From the NCBI RefSeq assembly GCF_016653115.1, contig NZ_NHRX01000015.1, forward strand, positions 20,666-84,665: a stretch of 64,000 nt of DNA, given 5' to 3'. A program made the position numbers and the translations under genes. This document shows positions 40,193 through 48,664 of this stretch, one piece after another (position 1 is the first letter of the stretch; each line of letters opens with the position of its first letter). Source of the DNA: Rhodocyclus purpureus. Its GTDB lineage: Bacteria; Pseudomonadota; Gammaproteobacteria; Burkholderiales; Rhodocyclaceae. Below the pieces are notes generated by a model. It made no database searches and had not been told where the DNA came from. It saw only the letters and a list, made by a program, of their open reading frames with translations.

Positions 40193-41710
40193 ATGGAAAA
40201 GATCAAACTTGCGTTCGACAACAGCTATGCGCGGGAACTGCCCGGCTGCTACGTGCACTGGCAGCCGCAGCCGGTGCCCGAACCCTCGCTGCTGTTCTTC
40301 GGCGAAGAACTCGCCCGGGAGCTTGGCCTCGACCCCGCGGCTGTCGACGAGGCGACGCTGGCGAGCACGTTTTCCGGCAACCAGCTGCCCGAGGGCGCGA
40401 CGCCGATCGCGCAGGCTTACGCCGGTCACCAGTTCGGCAATTTTTCCCCACAGCTCGGCGACGGCCGTGCGCTCCTGATCGGCGAGCTGGTCGATCGCCA
40501 CGGCCGGCGCCGTGACCTGGCCTTCAAGGGCTCGGGGCCGACCCCCTTCGCGCGGCGCGGCGACGGCAAGGCGGCGCTCGGCCCGATGCTGCGCGAGGTG
40601 CTGATCGGCGAGGCGATGCACGCGCTGGGGATTCCGACGACGCGCGCGCTCGCGGTGGTGGCTACCGGCGAACCTGTCTTCCGCGACCGCTACCTGCCGG
40701 GCGCGGTGCTGACGCGCGTCGCCGCCAGCCATCTGCGCGTCGGCACCTTCGAGTATTTCGCCGCGCGCGGCGATCACGAGCAGTTGCGCCGGCTCGCCGA
40801 CTACGCCATCGCGCGGCACTATCCCGAGCTGGCGGACGCGGACGAGCGCCATCTGGGACTGCTGCGCGCCGTTACGCGACGACAGGCCGCGCTGGTGGCG
40901 CAGTGGATGGGTGTCGGCTTCATCCATGGCGTGATGAACACCGACAACACCAGCATTGCCGGAGAGACCATCGACTACGGTCCCTGTGCCTTCATGGAGG
41001 CCTACGAGCCGGCGACGGCGTTCAGTTCGATCGACCGCTTCAACCGTTATGCCTACGAAAATCAGCCGCGCATGGTGCACTGGAACCTCGCCCGGCTGGC
41101 CGAAGCCCTGTTGCCGCTGCTCGCCGACGATCAGCAGCGCGCCGTGGATCTCGCCGGTGAAGCCATCAACGCTTTCCCCGACGAATACCGGAGGTGCTGG
41201 CTGGCGTCGATGCGTGCCAAGCTCGGCTTGAACGCGGGCACTGCCGAGCAGGAAGGCAGCGATGTCGTCCTCGTCGAGGAATGGTTGTCGCTGCTGCAGC
41301 GCCAGCGCGTCGACTTCACGCTGGCCTGGCGACGGCTGGCGGACGCCGCGGAGGGCCAGGTGCAGCGCCTGCGCGCCCTGTTTGCCGAGCCACAGGCACT
41401 GGATGACTGGCTGGCCAAGTGGCAGTCGCGCTGTGCCGCCCAGGCGGGAGCTTCCCTCCCGGCGAGCCCGGCTGCCGCACAGGCGGCGAGGGCGCAGGCG
41501 ATGCGTGGGGTCAATCCGTGGATCATCGCGCGCAATCACCGCGTCGAGGAGGCGCTGGCGGCCGCGTCGGACGACGGCGATCTCGCTCCCTTCGAGCGCC
41601 TGCTGGCGGCGCTCGCGCAGCCTTATCGCGAAGACCCGGCGCTGGCCGCGTTTGCCGAGCCGGCACCGGCCGCGTTCACGGCGGCTTACCGCACCTTCTG
41701 CGGGACCTGA
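40193..41710 (+). CDS. selO: Protein adenylyltransferase SelO (YdiU)
   Basis: SelO is a pseudokinase-fold enzyme that transfers AMP to protein Ser, Thr or Tyr residues and helps in oxidative-stress responses. The 505-residue protein has AQAYAGHQFGNFSPQLGDGRALLIGE near residue 75. The nucleotide lysine is in RRDLAFKGSGPTPFARRGDGKAALGPMLREVLIGEAM, metal-binding is GFIHGVMNTDNTSIAGETIDYGPCAFMEAY, and NRYAYENQP follows. The C-terminus ends YRTFCGT, keeping a cysteine near the end where some homologues carry selenocysteine. ATG 40193 starts at the conserved FDNSYARELP. Confidence 0.95.
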   Translation: MEKIKLAFDNSYARELPGCYVHWQPQPVPEPSLLFFGEELARELGLDPAAVDEATLASTFSGNQLPEGATPIAQAYAGHQFGNFSPQLGDGRALLIGELVDRHGRRRDLAFKGSGPTPFARRGDGKAALGPMLREVLIGEAMHALGIPTTRALAVVATGEPVFRDRYLPGAVLTRVAASHLRVGTFEYFAARGDHEQLRRLADYAIARHYPELADADERHLGLLRAVTRRQAALVAQWMGVGFIHGVMNTDNTSIAGETIDYGPCAFMEAYEPATAFSSIDRFNRYAYENQPRMVHWNLARLAEALLPLLADDQQRAVDLAGEAINAFPDEYRRCWLASMRAKLGLNAGTAEQEGSDVVLVEEWLSLLQRQRVDFTLAWRRLADAAEGQVQRLRALFAEPQALDDWLAKWQSRCAAQAGASLPASPAAAQAARAQAMRGVNPWIIARNHRVEEALAAASDDGDLAPFERLLAALAQPYREDPALAAFAEPAPAAFTAAYRTFCGT

Positions 41711-41834
41711 GTGCGGGCGATTCGCGCTCGGGCCGGCAGCCTTCCGGGGCGGTGCGCAGCGGTCAACCGCAGGCGCCGTCGATGCGTTAAACGCTCAGTG
41801 CCGGGTTCAGGGAAGGTCAGCTTGCGCGAGACAC

Positions 41835-41863
41835 TTTTCAAGCCGCGCGAAGTGAAATAACAT
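41835..41863 (+). promoter_or_regulatory. Candidate promoter of the cytochrome c gene
   Basis: TTTTCA (41835-41840) and TAACAT (41858-41863) are 17 bases apart in an AT-rich patch 37 bases before ATG 41900. Each box matches four of six consensus bases. An AAAGGGAG ribosome binding site follows. Confidence 0.35.
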
Positions 41864-41899
41864 TCACAGGTTACAAATTCTTACCAAAGGGAGTCATCA

Positions 41900-42241
41900 A
41901 TGAAAGCCATTTCCGTTTCGCTGCTGGTCGCTGCGGGTCTGCTCTCCGCCGGTGTCGCGCAAGCCGCCGACGAGTCCGCCCTGGCCAAGCAGAAGGGCTG
42001 TCTCGCCTGCCATGCCCCGGACAAGAAGGTCGTCGGTCCGGCTTACGGCTGGATCGCCAAGAAGTACACCGCTGCCGACACCGCCAAGCTCGCCGAGAAG
42101 GTCCAGAAGGGTGGCGGCGGCGTTTGGGCGAAGCAGCTCGGCGCTGCGATCCCGATGCCCGCCAACAACGTCACCCCGGACGAAGCCAAGCGCCTCGTCA
42201 CCTGGTTGCTGAGCCTGCCGAAGCTCGATTACCCGAAGTGA
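41900..42241 (+). CDS. Small periplasmic c-type cytochrome (class I)
   Basis: This 113-residue protein has a signal peptide (MKAISVSLLVAAGLLSAGVAQA). One heme-attachment motif follows, GCLACHAPDKKVVGPAYGWIAKKY, and the axial methionine is in AAIPMPANNVTPDEAKRLVTWLLSL. This matches the cytochrome c551/c8 group, single-heme periplasmic electron carriers. Heme would be attached by the System I machinery encoded at the left end of the window. It is a single-gene unit with its own ribosome binding site and a strong terminator. Confidence 0.93.
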   Translation: MKAISVSLLVAAGLLSAGVAQAADESALAKQKGCLACHAPDKKVVGPAYGWIAKKYTAADTAKLAEKVQKGGGGVWAKQLGAAIPMPANNVTPDEAKRLVTWLLSLPKLDYPK

Positions 42242-42250
42242 TCGGACTGC

Positions 42251-42287
42251 GCACAAAAAAACCGGCCGCTGGCCGGTTTTTTTGTGC
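42251..42287 (+). terminator. Strong terminator after the cytochrome c gene (possibly bidirectional)
   Basis: GCACAAAAAAACCGGCC (42251-42267) pairs perfectly with GGCCGGTTTTTTTGTGC (42271-42287) around a three-base loop, with U-tracts for both strands. Confidence 0.92.
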
Positions 42288-42399
42288 CCGGCGCTGGCGC
42301 GCAGTCCTGGCCGGCGCCGGTTGACAAGCGCTCTGGCGCTCCGCAGAATCGGTCGGCCGAATTTACCGACGATGGAAGTCTTTCACCTGGAGGTTCGCC

Positions 42400-43596
42400 A
42401 TGCACTTCGCGCGTCCCGGCAGCATCCCCTTGGCTGTCGCTGCTGCCGTAGCCCTTGCCGCGTGCGCCGAGAAGAAGGAAGAAGCCCCGGCGCAGCCTGC
42501 CGCCCCCGCCGCCAACGCCGAAGTGACGGTCAGGCTCGGCCACGTCGCGCCGCTGACCGGCCCGCAGGCGCACATCGGCAAGGACAGCGAGAACGCCGCG
42601 CGCATGGCGGTCGACGAGCTCAACGCCCGGAAGCTCGAGATCGGCGGTGCCAAGGTGAAGTTCGCGCTGCTCGCCGAGGACGACCAGGCCGACCCGAAGC
42701 AGGGGACCACCATCGCGCAGAAGCTGGTGGACGAGAAGGTCAATGGCGTCATCGGTCACCTCAATTCGGGAACGACACTGCCCGCGTCGCGCATCTACTC
42801 CGACGCCGGCATCCCGCAGATCTCCGGCTCGACGACCAATCCCAAATACACCCAGCAGGGCTTCGCGACGACCTTCCGCTTGATTGCCAACGACGTGCAG
42901 CAGGGGCAGGCACTCGGCCTGTTCGCGCGGCAGACGCTCAACGCGCGGACGGTGGCGATCATCGACGACCGTACCGCCTACGGCCAGGGTCTGGCCGACG
43001 AGTTCGAGAAGGCGGTCCTCGCCGGCGGCGGCCAGGTCGTCACGCGTGAATTCACCACCGACAAGGCGACCGACTTCGCCGCGATCCTGACCAAGATCAA
43101 GTCGAAGCGTCCCGACCTCGTCTTCTTCGGTGGTCTGGACGCGCAGGGTGGGCCGATGGCCAAGCAGCTGAAGTCGCTCGGCCTCAAGGCGGTCTTCCTC
43201 TCCGGTGACGGCGGCTGTACGCCCGAAATGATCAACCTCGCCGGCGCCGCCGCCGAGGGCCTGTACTGCTCGCTGCCGGGGGTCCCGCTCGAGCGGATGC
43301 CGGGCGGCAAGGCCTTCGGCGACAAGTTCAGCGCCAAGTACGGGCAGATCCAGCTCCACGCGCCCTACGTCTACGACGCGGTGATGGTCATGGCCGACGC
43401 GATGCAGCGCGCCAACTCGGTCGAACCCGCGAAATACCTGCCCGAGATCGGCAAGACCGACTACCAGGGGGTGACCGGGAGGATCGTGTTCGACGCCAAG
43501 GGCGACCTGAAGGACGGCGCGATCTCGCTCTATCAGGTGAGGGAAGGCAAGTGGGAGTACCTGCAGAGCGTCGGCGGCGAGACAGCGCAGCAGTAG
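42400..43596 (+). CDS. livK: Branched-chain amino acid-type ABC transporter, substrate-binding lipoprotein
   Basis: This 398-residue periplasmic binding protein of the LivJ/LivK (peripla_BP_6) family has an N-terminal lipobox (AVALAAC, cysteine near 22), so it is a lipoprotein anchored in the membrane and a client of Lgt. A low-complexity Pro/Ala linker follows, then VRLGHVAPLTGPQAHIGKDSENAARMAVDELNA. The binding cleft has GVIGHLNSGTTLPASRIYSDAGIPQIS and DDRTAYGQGLADEFEKAV. It opens a five-gene transporter operon with livH, livM, livG and livF. The substrate may be leucine-type amino acids or another amide; the sequence does not decide. Confidence 0.9.
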   Translation: MHFARPGSIPLAVAAAVALAACAEKKEEAPAQPAAPAANAEVTVRLGHVAPLTGPQAHIGKDSENAARMAVDELNARKLEIGGAKVKFALLAEDDQADPKQGTTIAQKLVDEKVNGVIGHLNSGTTLPASRIYSDAGIPQISGSTTNPKYTQQGFATTFRLIANDVQQGQALGLFARQTLNARTVAIIDDRTAYGQGLADEFEKAVLAGGGQVVTREFTTDKATDFAAILTKIKSKRPDLVFFGGLDAQGGPMAKQLKSLGLKAVFLSGDGGCTPEMINLAGAAAEGLYCSLPGVPLERMPGGKAFGDKFSAKYGQIQLHAPYVYDAVMVMADAMQRANSVEPAKYLPEIGKTDYQGVTGRIVFDAKGDLKDGAISLYQVREGKWEYLQSVGGETAQQ

Positions 43597-43730
43597 GCGC
43601 TCTGCGCAAAGGCGCCTGCGGGTGCCTTTCCCCCCGGCCGGGCCTGCGCAGCTCCGCTGCGTAATTTCCGGTTTTTTCCGATCACTTTCACGATGCCCGT
43701 CCCGCCGGCCGTATCCGGCGAGCGGTATCC

Positions 43731-44660
43731 ATGGCGATGGACACCTTCCTCCAGCAGATCATCAACGGGCTCGTCCTCGGCAGCATCTACGCGCTGGTCG
43801 CGCTCGGCTACACGATGGTCTATGGGATCATGGGCCTGATCAACTTCGCGCACGGCGAGGTGGTGATGATCGGCGCGCTGGTGGCGCTCACCGTGATCAA
43901 CCTCCTGGCCGGCAGCGGCCTGCCCGGCATCGTCATCGCGCTGATCGGCCTCATCGCTGCAGCGCCGGTGTGCATGGCCACCGGCTTCGCGATCGAGCGT
44001 ATCGCCTACCGGCCCTTGCGCCGCGCGCCGAGGCTGGCGCCGCTGATCACCGCGATCGGCGTCTCGATCGTGCTGCAGAACCTGGCGATGCTGATCTGGG
44101 GACGTCGCTACCATTCCTTCCCGCCGATCCTGCCGAGCACGGGCTACGAGATCTTCGGCGCGACGATCAGCGGCCTGCAGATCGCGATCGTCGTCATCGC
44201 CGCCTTGATGATGGCCGGGCTCAGCCTGCTCGTACAGCGCACGCGTCTCGGCCGCGCCATGCGCGCGACCGCCGAGAACCCGCAGATCGCGCAGCTGATG
44301 GGCGTGGACATCAATCGCATCATCTCGCTGACATTCGTCATCGGTTCGGCGCTGGCCGCGGTCGCCGGGCTGATGGTCAGCGCCAACTACTCGATCGCGC
44401 ACTACTACATGGGTTTCATCCTCGGCCTCAAGGCCTTCACCGCGGCGGTGCTCGGAGGCATCGGCAACCTGGCCGGCGCGATGCTCGGCGGCATCCTGCT
44501 CGGCCTGATCGAGGCGCTCGGCGCCGGCTACATCGGCGACCTCACCGGCGGCTTCCTCGGCAGCCACTACCAGGACGTGTTCGCGTTCTTCGTCCTCATC
44601 CTGGTGCTCGTCTTCCGGCCTTCCGGGCTGGTCGGCGAGAAGGTCGCGGAGCGCGCCTGA
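43731..44660 (+). CDS. livH: Branched-chain amino acid-type ABC transporter permease LivH
   Basis: This 309-residue inner-membrane permease has family landmarks INGLVLGSIYALVALGYTMVYGIMGLINFAHGEVVMIGAL at the start and RATAENPQIAQLMGVDINRIISLTFVIGSALAAVAG in the cytoplasmic loop. GFILGLKAFTAAVLGGIGNLAGAMLGG follows near the end. It pairs with LivM to form the channel. The second methionine, two codons on, is an alternative start. It is 134 bases after livK, and its stop overlaps the livM start (TGATG). Confidence 0.94.
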   Translation: MAMDTFLQQIINGLVLGSIYALVALGYTMVYGIMGLINFAHGEVVMIGALVALTVINLLAGSGLPGIVIALIGLIAAAPVCMATGFAIERIAYRPLRRAPRLAPLITAIGVSIVLQNLAMLIWGRRYHSFPPILPSTGYEIFGATISGLQIAIVVIAALMMAGLSLLVQRTRLGRAMRATAENPQIAQLMGVDINRIISLTFVIGSALAAVAGLMVSANYSIAHYYMGFILGLKAFTAAVLGGIGNLAGAMLGGILLGLIEALGAGYIGDLTGGFLGSHYQDVFAFFVLILVLVFRPSGLVGEKVAERA

Positions 44661-45736
44661 TGGGGCTGGCCGAACTGCGCCGCGACCGGCGCGCGGCGAT
44701 CGCGGCGACGCTGGCGATCGGCATCGTCCTCGCCGTCGCGCCCTTCGTGATCGGCGCCACCGCCGGATCGACCTGGCTGCGCATCGTCGATTTCGCGCTG
44801 CTCTACATCATGCTCGCGCTCGGGCTCAACATCGTCGTCGGCTTCGCCGGGCTGCTCGACATGGGCTACATCGCCTTCTACGGCGTCGGCGCCTACCTCT
44901 ACGCGCTGCTGGCGAGCCCGCAGTTCGGCCTGCACTGGCCGCTGTGGGCGATCCTGCCGGCCGGCGCCGCACTCGCCGGGCTGTTCGGCGTCATCCTCGG
45001 CGCGCCGACCCTGCGCCTGCGCGGCGATTACCTGGCGATCGTCACGCTCGGCTTCGGCGAGATCATCCGCATCTTCCTCAACAACCTCAACGCGCCGGTC
45101 AACATCACCAACGGCCCGCAGGGGATTTCGGGAATCGACCCGATCCGCATCGGCGGCGTCTCGCTGGCCAAGCCGATCGAGGTGCTCGGCTTCACGCTGC
45201 CCTCGCTGCACGCCTACTACTACCTCTTCCTCGCCTTGGCGCTGGCGATCGTCTTCGTCAGCATCCGCCTCGAAAACTCGCGCATCGGCCGCGCCTGGGT
45301 GGCGATCCGCGAGGACGAGATCGCCGCCAAGGCCTGCGGCATCAACACGCGCAACGTGAAGCTGCTCGCCTTCGCCATGGGCGCGACCTTCGGCGGCGTC
45401 GCCGGCGGCCTCTTCGCCGGCTTCCAGGCCTTCGTCAGTCCCGAGTCGTTCAGCCTGATGGAGTCGGTGATGGTCCTGTGCATGGTCGTCCTCGGCGGCA
45501 TGGGCAACATCCCAGGCGTCATCCTCGGTGGCGTCCTGCTCACGCTGCTGCCCGAGCTCTTCCGTCACGGCGCCGGGCCCGTGCAGCAGGCGCTGTTCGG
45601 CAAGGTCGTCCTCGACCCCGAGGCGCTGCGCATGCTGCTCTTCGGCCTGGCGCTGATCGCGGTCATGCTCTACCGCCCGGCCGGGCTGTGGCCGTCGACG
45701 CGCCGGCGGCGCGAGTTGAGGGGGAACAGCGCATGA
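44660..45736 (+). CDS. livM: Branched-chain amino acid-type ABC transporter permease LivM
   Basis: This 358-residue permease is the partner of LivH. After two N-terminal helices come LALGLNIVVGFAGLLDMGYIAFYGVGAYLYALL and APTLRLRGDYLAIVTLGFGEIIRIFLNNL. NGPQGISGI follows, then AIREDEIAAKACGINTRNVKLLAFAMGATFGGVAGGLFAGFQAFVSPESFSLMES, all typical. ATG 44660 overlaps the livH stop by one base. The stop overlaps the livG ATG by four bases. Confidence 0.94.
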   Translation: MGLAELRRDRRAAIAATLAIGIVLAVAPFVIGATAGSTWLRIVDFALLYIMLALGLNIVVGFAGLLDMGYIAFYGVGAYLYALLASPQFGLHWPLWAILPAGAALAGLFGVILGAPTLRLRGDYLAIVTLGFGEIIRIFLNNLNAPVNITNGPQGISGIDPIRIGGVSLAKPIEVLGFTLPSLHAYYYLFLALALAIVFVSIRLENSRIGRAWVAIREDEIAAKACGINTRNVKLLAFAMGATFGGVAGGLFAGFQAFVSPESFSLMESVMVLCMVVLGGMGNIPGVILGGVLLTLLPELFRHGAGPVQQALFGKVVLDPEALRMLLFGLALIAVMLYRPAGLWPSTRRRRELRGNSA

Positions 45737-46530
45737 GTGCGGGCGAAGTGGCCGTTGCGCGCGGCGAGCTGCTGCTCGCGGCGAAGGCGGTGAGCAAGCA
45801 CTTCGGTGGCGTCAAGGCGCTGCGCGAGGTCTCGCTCGGCATCCGTGCCGGCGAGATCTACGGGCTGATCGGCCCCAACGGCGCCGGCAAGACGACCTTC
45901 TTCAACGTACTCACCGGCCTGTACACGCCGAGCGGCGGCGAGATCGTCTTCGCCGGCAGGAAGCTCGTCGCCAGTGCGCCGCACAAGGCGGCCGAGCGCG
46001 GCATCGCGCGCACCTTCCAGAACATCCGCCTCTTTGCCAACATGACGGCGGCGGAGAACGTCATGGTCGGGCGCCATGTACGAACCCGCGCCGGTGTCCT
46101 CGGCGCCGTGCTGCGCGATCGGCGCACGCGTGCCGAGGAGGCCGCGATCCGCCGCCGCGCCGAGGAGCTGCTGCACTACGTCGGCATTGCCGACCGCGCC
46201 GACGATCTCGCGCGCAAGCTTTCCTACGGCGACCAGCGGCGGCTGGAGATCGCGCGTGCGCTGGCGACCGATCCGCAGCTGCTCGCGCTCGACGAGCCGG
46301 CAGCCGGGATGAACGGCACCGAGACCGCCGGACTGCGTGCCCTGGTCGAGGGCATCCGCGCCGACGGCATCACCGTGCTGCTGATCGAGCACGACGTCAA
46401 GCTGGTGATGGGGCTGTGCGACCGCGTCGCCGTCCTCGACTACGGCGTGCTGATCTGCGAGGACGTGCCGGCGGTCGTCCAGCATGACCCGCGCGTCATC
46501 GAAGCGTATCTTGGAGGCGGCGTTGCTTGA
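45733..46530 (+). CDS. livG: Branched-chain amino acid-type ABC transporter ATPase LivG
   Basis: This 265-residue ATPase has VSKHFGGVKALREVSL, Walker A GPNGAGKTT and Q-loop TFQNIRLFANMTAAENVMVG. The signature is KLSYGDQRRLEIARALA, with Walker B LLALDEPAAGMN and switch IEHDVKLVMGLCDR. The AGMN ending after Walker B is typical of LivG. It overlaps livM by four bases and livF by eight. Confidence 0.95.
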   Translation: MSAGEVAVARGELLLAAKAVSKHFGGVKALREVSLGIRAGEIYGLIGPNGAGKTTFFNVLTGLYTPSGGEIVFAGRKLVASAPHKAAERGIARTFQNIRLFANMTAAENVMVGRHVRTRAGVLGAVLRDRRTRAEEAAIRRRAEELLHYVGIADRADDLARKLSYGDQRRLEIARALATDPQLLALDEPAAGMNGTETAGLRALVEGIRADGITVLLIEHDVKLVMGLCDRVAVLDYGVLICEDVPAVVQHDPRVIEAYLGGGVA

Positions 46531-47227
46531 AGTGACCGGACTCCGCGTTGCCTACGGCGGCATCCAGGCCGTGCGCGGCATCAGTTTCCACGTGAACGAA
46601 GGCGAGATGGTCGCGCTGATCGGCGCCAACGGCGCCGGCAAGACGAGCACGCTGAAGGCGCTCGCGCGCCTCATCGACGCCGCCGGCGGCAGCGTGCGCC
46701 TGCGCGGCGAGGAGATCTCCAAGCTGGCGCCGCACCGGCTGGTCGGCCAGGGCATCGCGCTGGTCCCCGAGGGGCGCGGCGTCTTCCCGCGCATGAGCAT
46801 CCTCGAAAACCTGCAGATGGGTGCCTACTGCCGCAGCGATCGTGACGGCATCGACGCCGACATCGAGCACGTGTTCACGCTCTTCCCGCGGCTGAAGGAA
46901 CGCGCACGCCAACTCGCCGGGACGATGTCCGGCGGCGAGCAGCAGATGCTCGCGCTCGGCCGCGCGCTGATGAGCCGTCCGCAGCTCCTGCTGCTCGACG
47001 AGCCGTCGATGGGACTGGCGCCGATCATGGTGCAGAAAATCTTCGAGGTCATCCGCACCGTCGCTGCCGAGGGGATGACCATCCTGCTGGTCGAGCAGAA
47101 CGCCAGGCTCGCGCTCGAAACCAGCCAGCGTGGCTACGTCATGGAGAGCGGAGAAATCACGCTCAGCGGCGAGTCTGCCGAGTTGCTCGCCGATCCGAAG
47201 GTGCGGGCGGCGTATCTCGGCGAGTAG
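46523..47227 (+). CDS. livF: Branched-chain amino acid-type ABC transporter ATPase LivF
   Basis: This 234-residue second ATPase of the transporter has LEVTGLRVAYGGIQAVRGISF and Walker A GANGAGKTS. The LivF-type segment GIALVPEGRGVFPRMSILENLQMGAY follows, then signature GTMSGGEQQMLALGRALM, Walker B LLLLDEPSMGLAP and switch VEQNARLAL. The start is best placed at TTG 46523, which has GGAGG five bases before it and begins exactly where LivF proteins begin. The in-frame ATG at 46484 would add 13 residues lying within livG. It is the last gene of the operon. Confidence 0.93.
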   Translation: MLEVTGLRVAYGGIQAVRGISFHVNEGEMVALIGANGAGKTSTLKALARLIDAAGGSVRLRGEEISKLAPHRLVGQGIALVPEGRGVFPRMSILENLQMGAYCRSDRDGIDADIEHVFTLFPRLKERARQLAGTMSGGEQQMLALGRALMSRPQLLLLDEPSMGLAPIMVQKIFEVIRTVAAEGMTILLVEQNARLALETSQRGYVMESGEITLSGESAELLADPKVRAAYLGE

Positions 47228-47273
47228 CAGCGGCTCGCACGCGGATATTTGCGAAGAATGTCAGAGGGACGAC

Positions 47274-47306
47274 CTGGATCGCCACGGCCTGCGGCCTCGC
47301 GATGAC
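47274..47306. repeat. Single arm of the dispersed GTCATTGCGAGG repeat family
   Basis: CTGGATCGCCACGGCC...GCCTCGCGATGAC matches the right arm of the units at 37101-37133 and the inverse of 26335-26374. No left arm accompanies it. Confidence 0.7.
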
Positions 47307-47349
47307 GGTACGACGCGCCAAGTCCTCCATGTTCGCGGCGTCAATCCGG

Positions 47350-47355
47350 TAAAAT
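47350..47355 (+). promoter_or_regulatory. Candidate -10 box giving a leaderless transcript
   Basis: TAAAAT in the context TCCGGTAAAATCGCGG ends seven bases before the GTG start at 47362, so transcription could start at the start codon. An identical CTCCGGTAAAATC word precedes ilvD (37398-37403). No clear -35 is present. Confidence 0.35.
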
Positions 47356-47361
47356 CGCGGT

Positions 47362-48243
47362 GTGCAAAACTTACTGATCGTCGGCGCCGGCGACGTCGCC
47401 CGCCGCGCCCTTCCCGCCCTGGTGGCCCGTTACCGCGTCTTCGCGCTCCTGCGCGACCCGGCGAAGTTCGCCGACTGGCGCGCCGACGGTGCCGTTCCCG
47501 TCCTGGCCGACCTCGACCGTCCGCAGAGCCTCAGGCGCATCGCCGGCCTCGCCGATGTCGTGCTGCACTGCGCGCCGCCCGGCGACCGAAGCGTGGTCGA
47601 CACGCGCACGCGCCACCTGCTGGCGGCGCTCGCGCGCGGCCGGCATCTACCCGAGTGCATCGTCTACATCAGCACCACCGGTGTCTATGGCGATTGCGCG
47701 GGTGCGGCGATCGACGAGACGCGGCCGGCGCGTGCGACGACCCTGCGCGCGCGCCGTCGTGTCGACGCCGAGCGCCAGCTGCGCGCCTTCGCTGCGCGCA
47801 ACGGCGTCACCGTCAGCATCCTGCGCGCGCCCGGCATCTACGCGACCGAGCGCTTGCCGCTCGATCGCCTGCAGAGCGGCATGCCGGTGCTCGCCGACGA
47901 CGAGGACGTGTATACCAACCATATCCACGCCGACGATCTGGCGACGATCGCCGTCGCCGCGCTGCAGCGTGGGCTCCCCAACCGCGTCTATAACGCCTGC
48001 GACGATCGGGCGACGAAGATGGCCGCCTACTACGACATCGTCGCCGACCGCTTCGGACTGCCGCGCGCGCCGCGCATCTCGCGTGCGCAGGCGGCGACGA
48101 TCCTGTCGCCGCTGCAGCTCTCGTTCATGAGCGAGTCGCGGCGCATCGCCAACCACCGCATCAAGCAAGAACTCCGGGTCCGCCTGCGCCATCCCCGCGT
48201 CGAGGATGGCGTCGAGGCAGCCTGGCAACAGAGGAACAAGTAA
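47362..48243 (+). CDS. NAD(P)-dependent epimerase/dehydratase-like SDR protein
   Basis: This 293-residue extended short-chain dehydrogenase fold starts with MQNLLIVGAGDVARRALPAL, where GAGDVA is the dinucleotide-binding loop. It continues with ADVVLHCAPPGDRSVVD and CIVYISTTGVYGDCAGAAIDET. The catalytic Y is in GVYGD, but the usual YxxxK lysine is not obvious, with RRRVDAERQLRAFA following. ILRAPGIYATERLPLDRL and NHIHADDLATIAVAAL finish the family pattern. The start is GTG 47362, probably on a leaderless or very short leader mRNA. The substrate is unknown. It ends in a one-base overlap with hemJ. Confidence 0.82.
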   Translation: MQNLLIVGAGDVARRALPALVARYRVFALLRDPAKFADWRADGAVPVLADLDRPQSLRRIAGLADVVLHCAPPGDRSVVDTRTRHLLAALARGRHLPECIVYISTTGVYGDCAGAAIDETRPARATTLRARRRVDAERQLRAFAARNGVTVSILRAPGIYATERLPLDRLQSGMPVLADDEDVYTNHIHADDLATIAVAALQRGLPNRVYNACDDRATKMAAYYDIVADRFGLPRAPRISRAQAATILSPLQLSFMSESRRIANHRIKQELRVRLRHPRVEDGVEAAWQQRNK

Positions 48244-48656
48244 TGCTCGCATTGAAAGCCCTGCACATCTCGATGGTCATCGCCTGGTTCGCCGGGCTCT
48301 TCTACCTGCCGCGCATCTACGTCAACCTGGCGATGGTCGAGCCGGGCACCCCGGAACGCGAGCGGCTCCTCTTGATGGCCGGCAAGCTCTACCGCTTCAT
48401 GACGCCGCTCGGCATCCTGGCGCTCGTCTTCGGCATCTGGCTGTGGCTGGGCTACGGCTTCGGCGGCGGCTGGATGCACGCCAAGCTGGCGCTGGTCGTC
48501 CTGCTCGTCGGTTATCACCACTACTGCGGCCGCCTGCTCAGGCAGTTCACCGCCGGCCAGGTGACGCGCAGCCACGTCTGGTTCCGCTGGTTCAACGAGA
48601 TGCCGGTGCTGGTGATGTTCGCCGTCGTCTTCCTCGTCGTCCTCAAGCCGTTCTAG
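48243..48656 (+). CDS. hemJ: Protoporphyrinogen IX oxidase HemJ (UPF0093)
   Basis: HemJ is a membrane oxidase that makes protoporphyrin IX in heme synthesis. The 137-residue protein has four helices. The family's conserved histidine is in ALKALHISMVIAWFAGLFYLPRIYVN, and later come WMHAKLALVVLLVGYHHYCGRLLRQF and FRWFNEMPVLVMFAVVFLVVLKPF. Conserved H, R and K residues stand in these segments. The start overlaps the upstream SDR stop. With the ccm genes it would support heme and cytochrome synthesis. A copper-transport CopD-like label is an alternative for this fold, but HemJ fits length and motifs better. Confidence 0.87.
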   Translation: MLALKALHISMVIAWFAGLFYLPRIYVNLAMVEPGTPERERLLLMAGKLYRFMTPLGILALVFGIWLWLGYGFGGGWMHAKLALVVLLVGYHHYCGRLLRQFTAGQVTRSHVWFRWFNEMPVLVMFAVVFLVVLKPF

Positions 48657-48664
48657 GAAGCATC

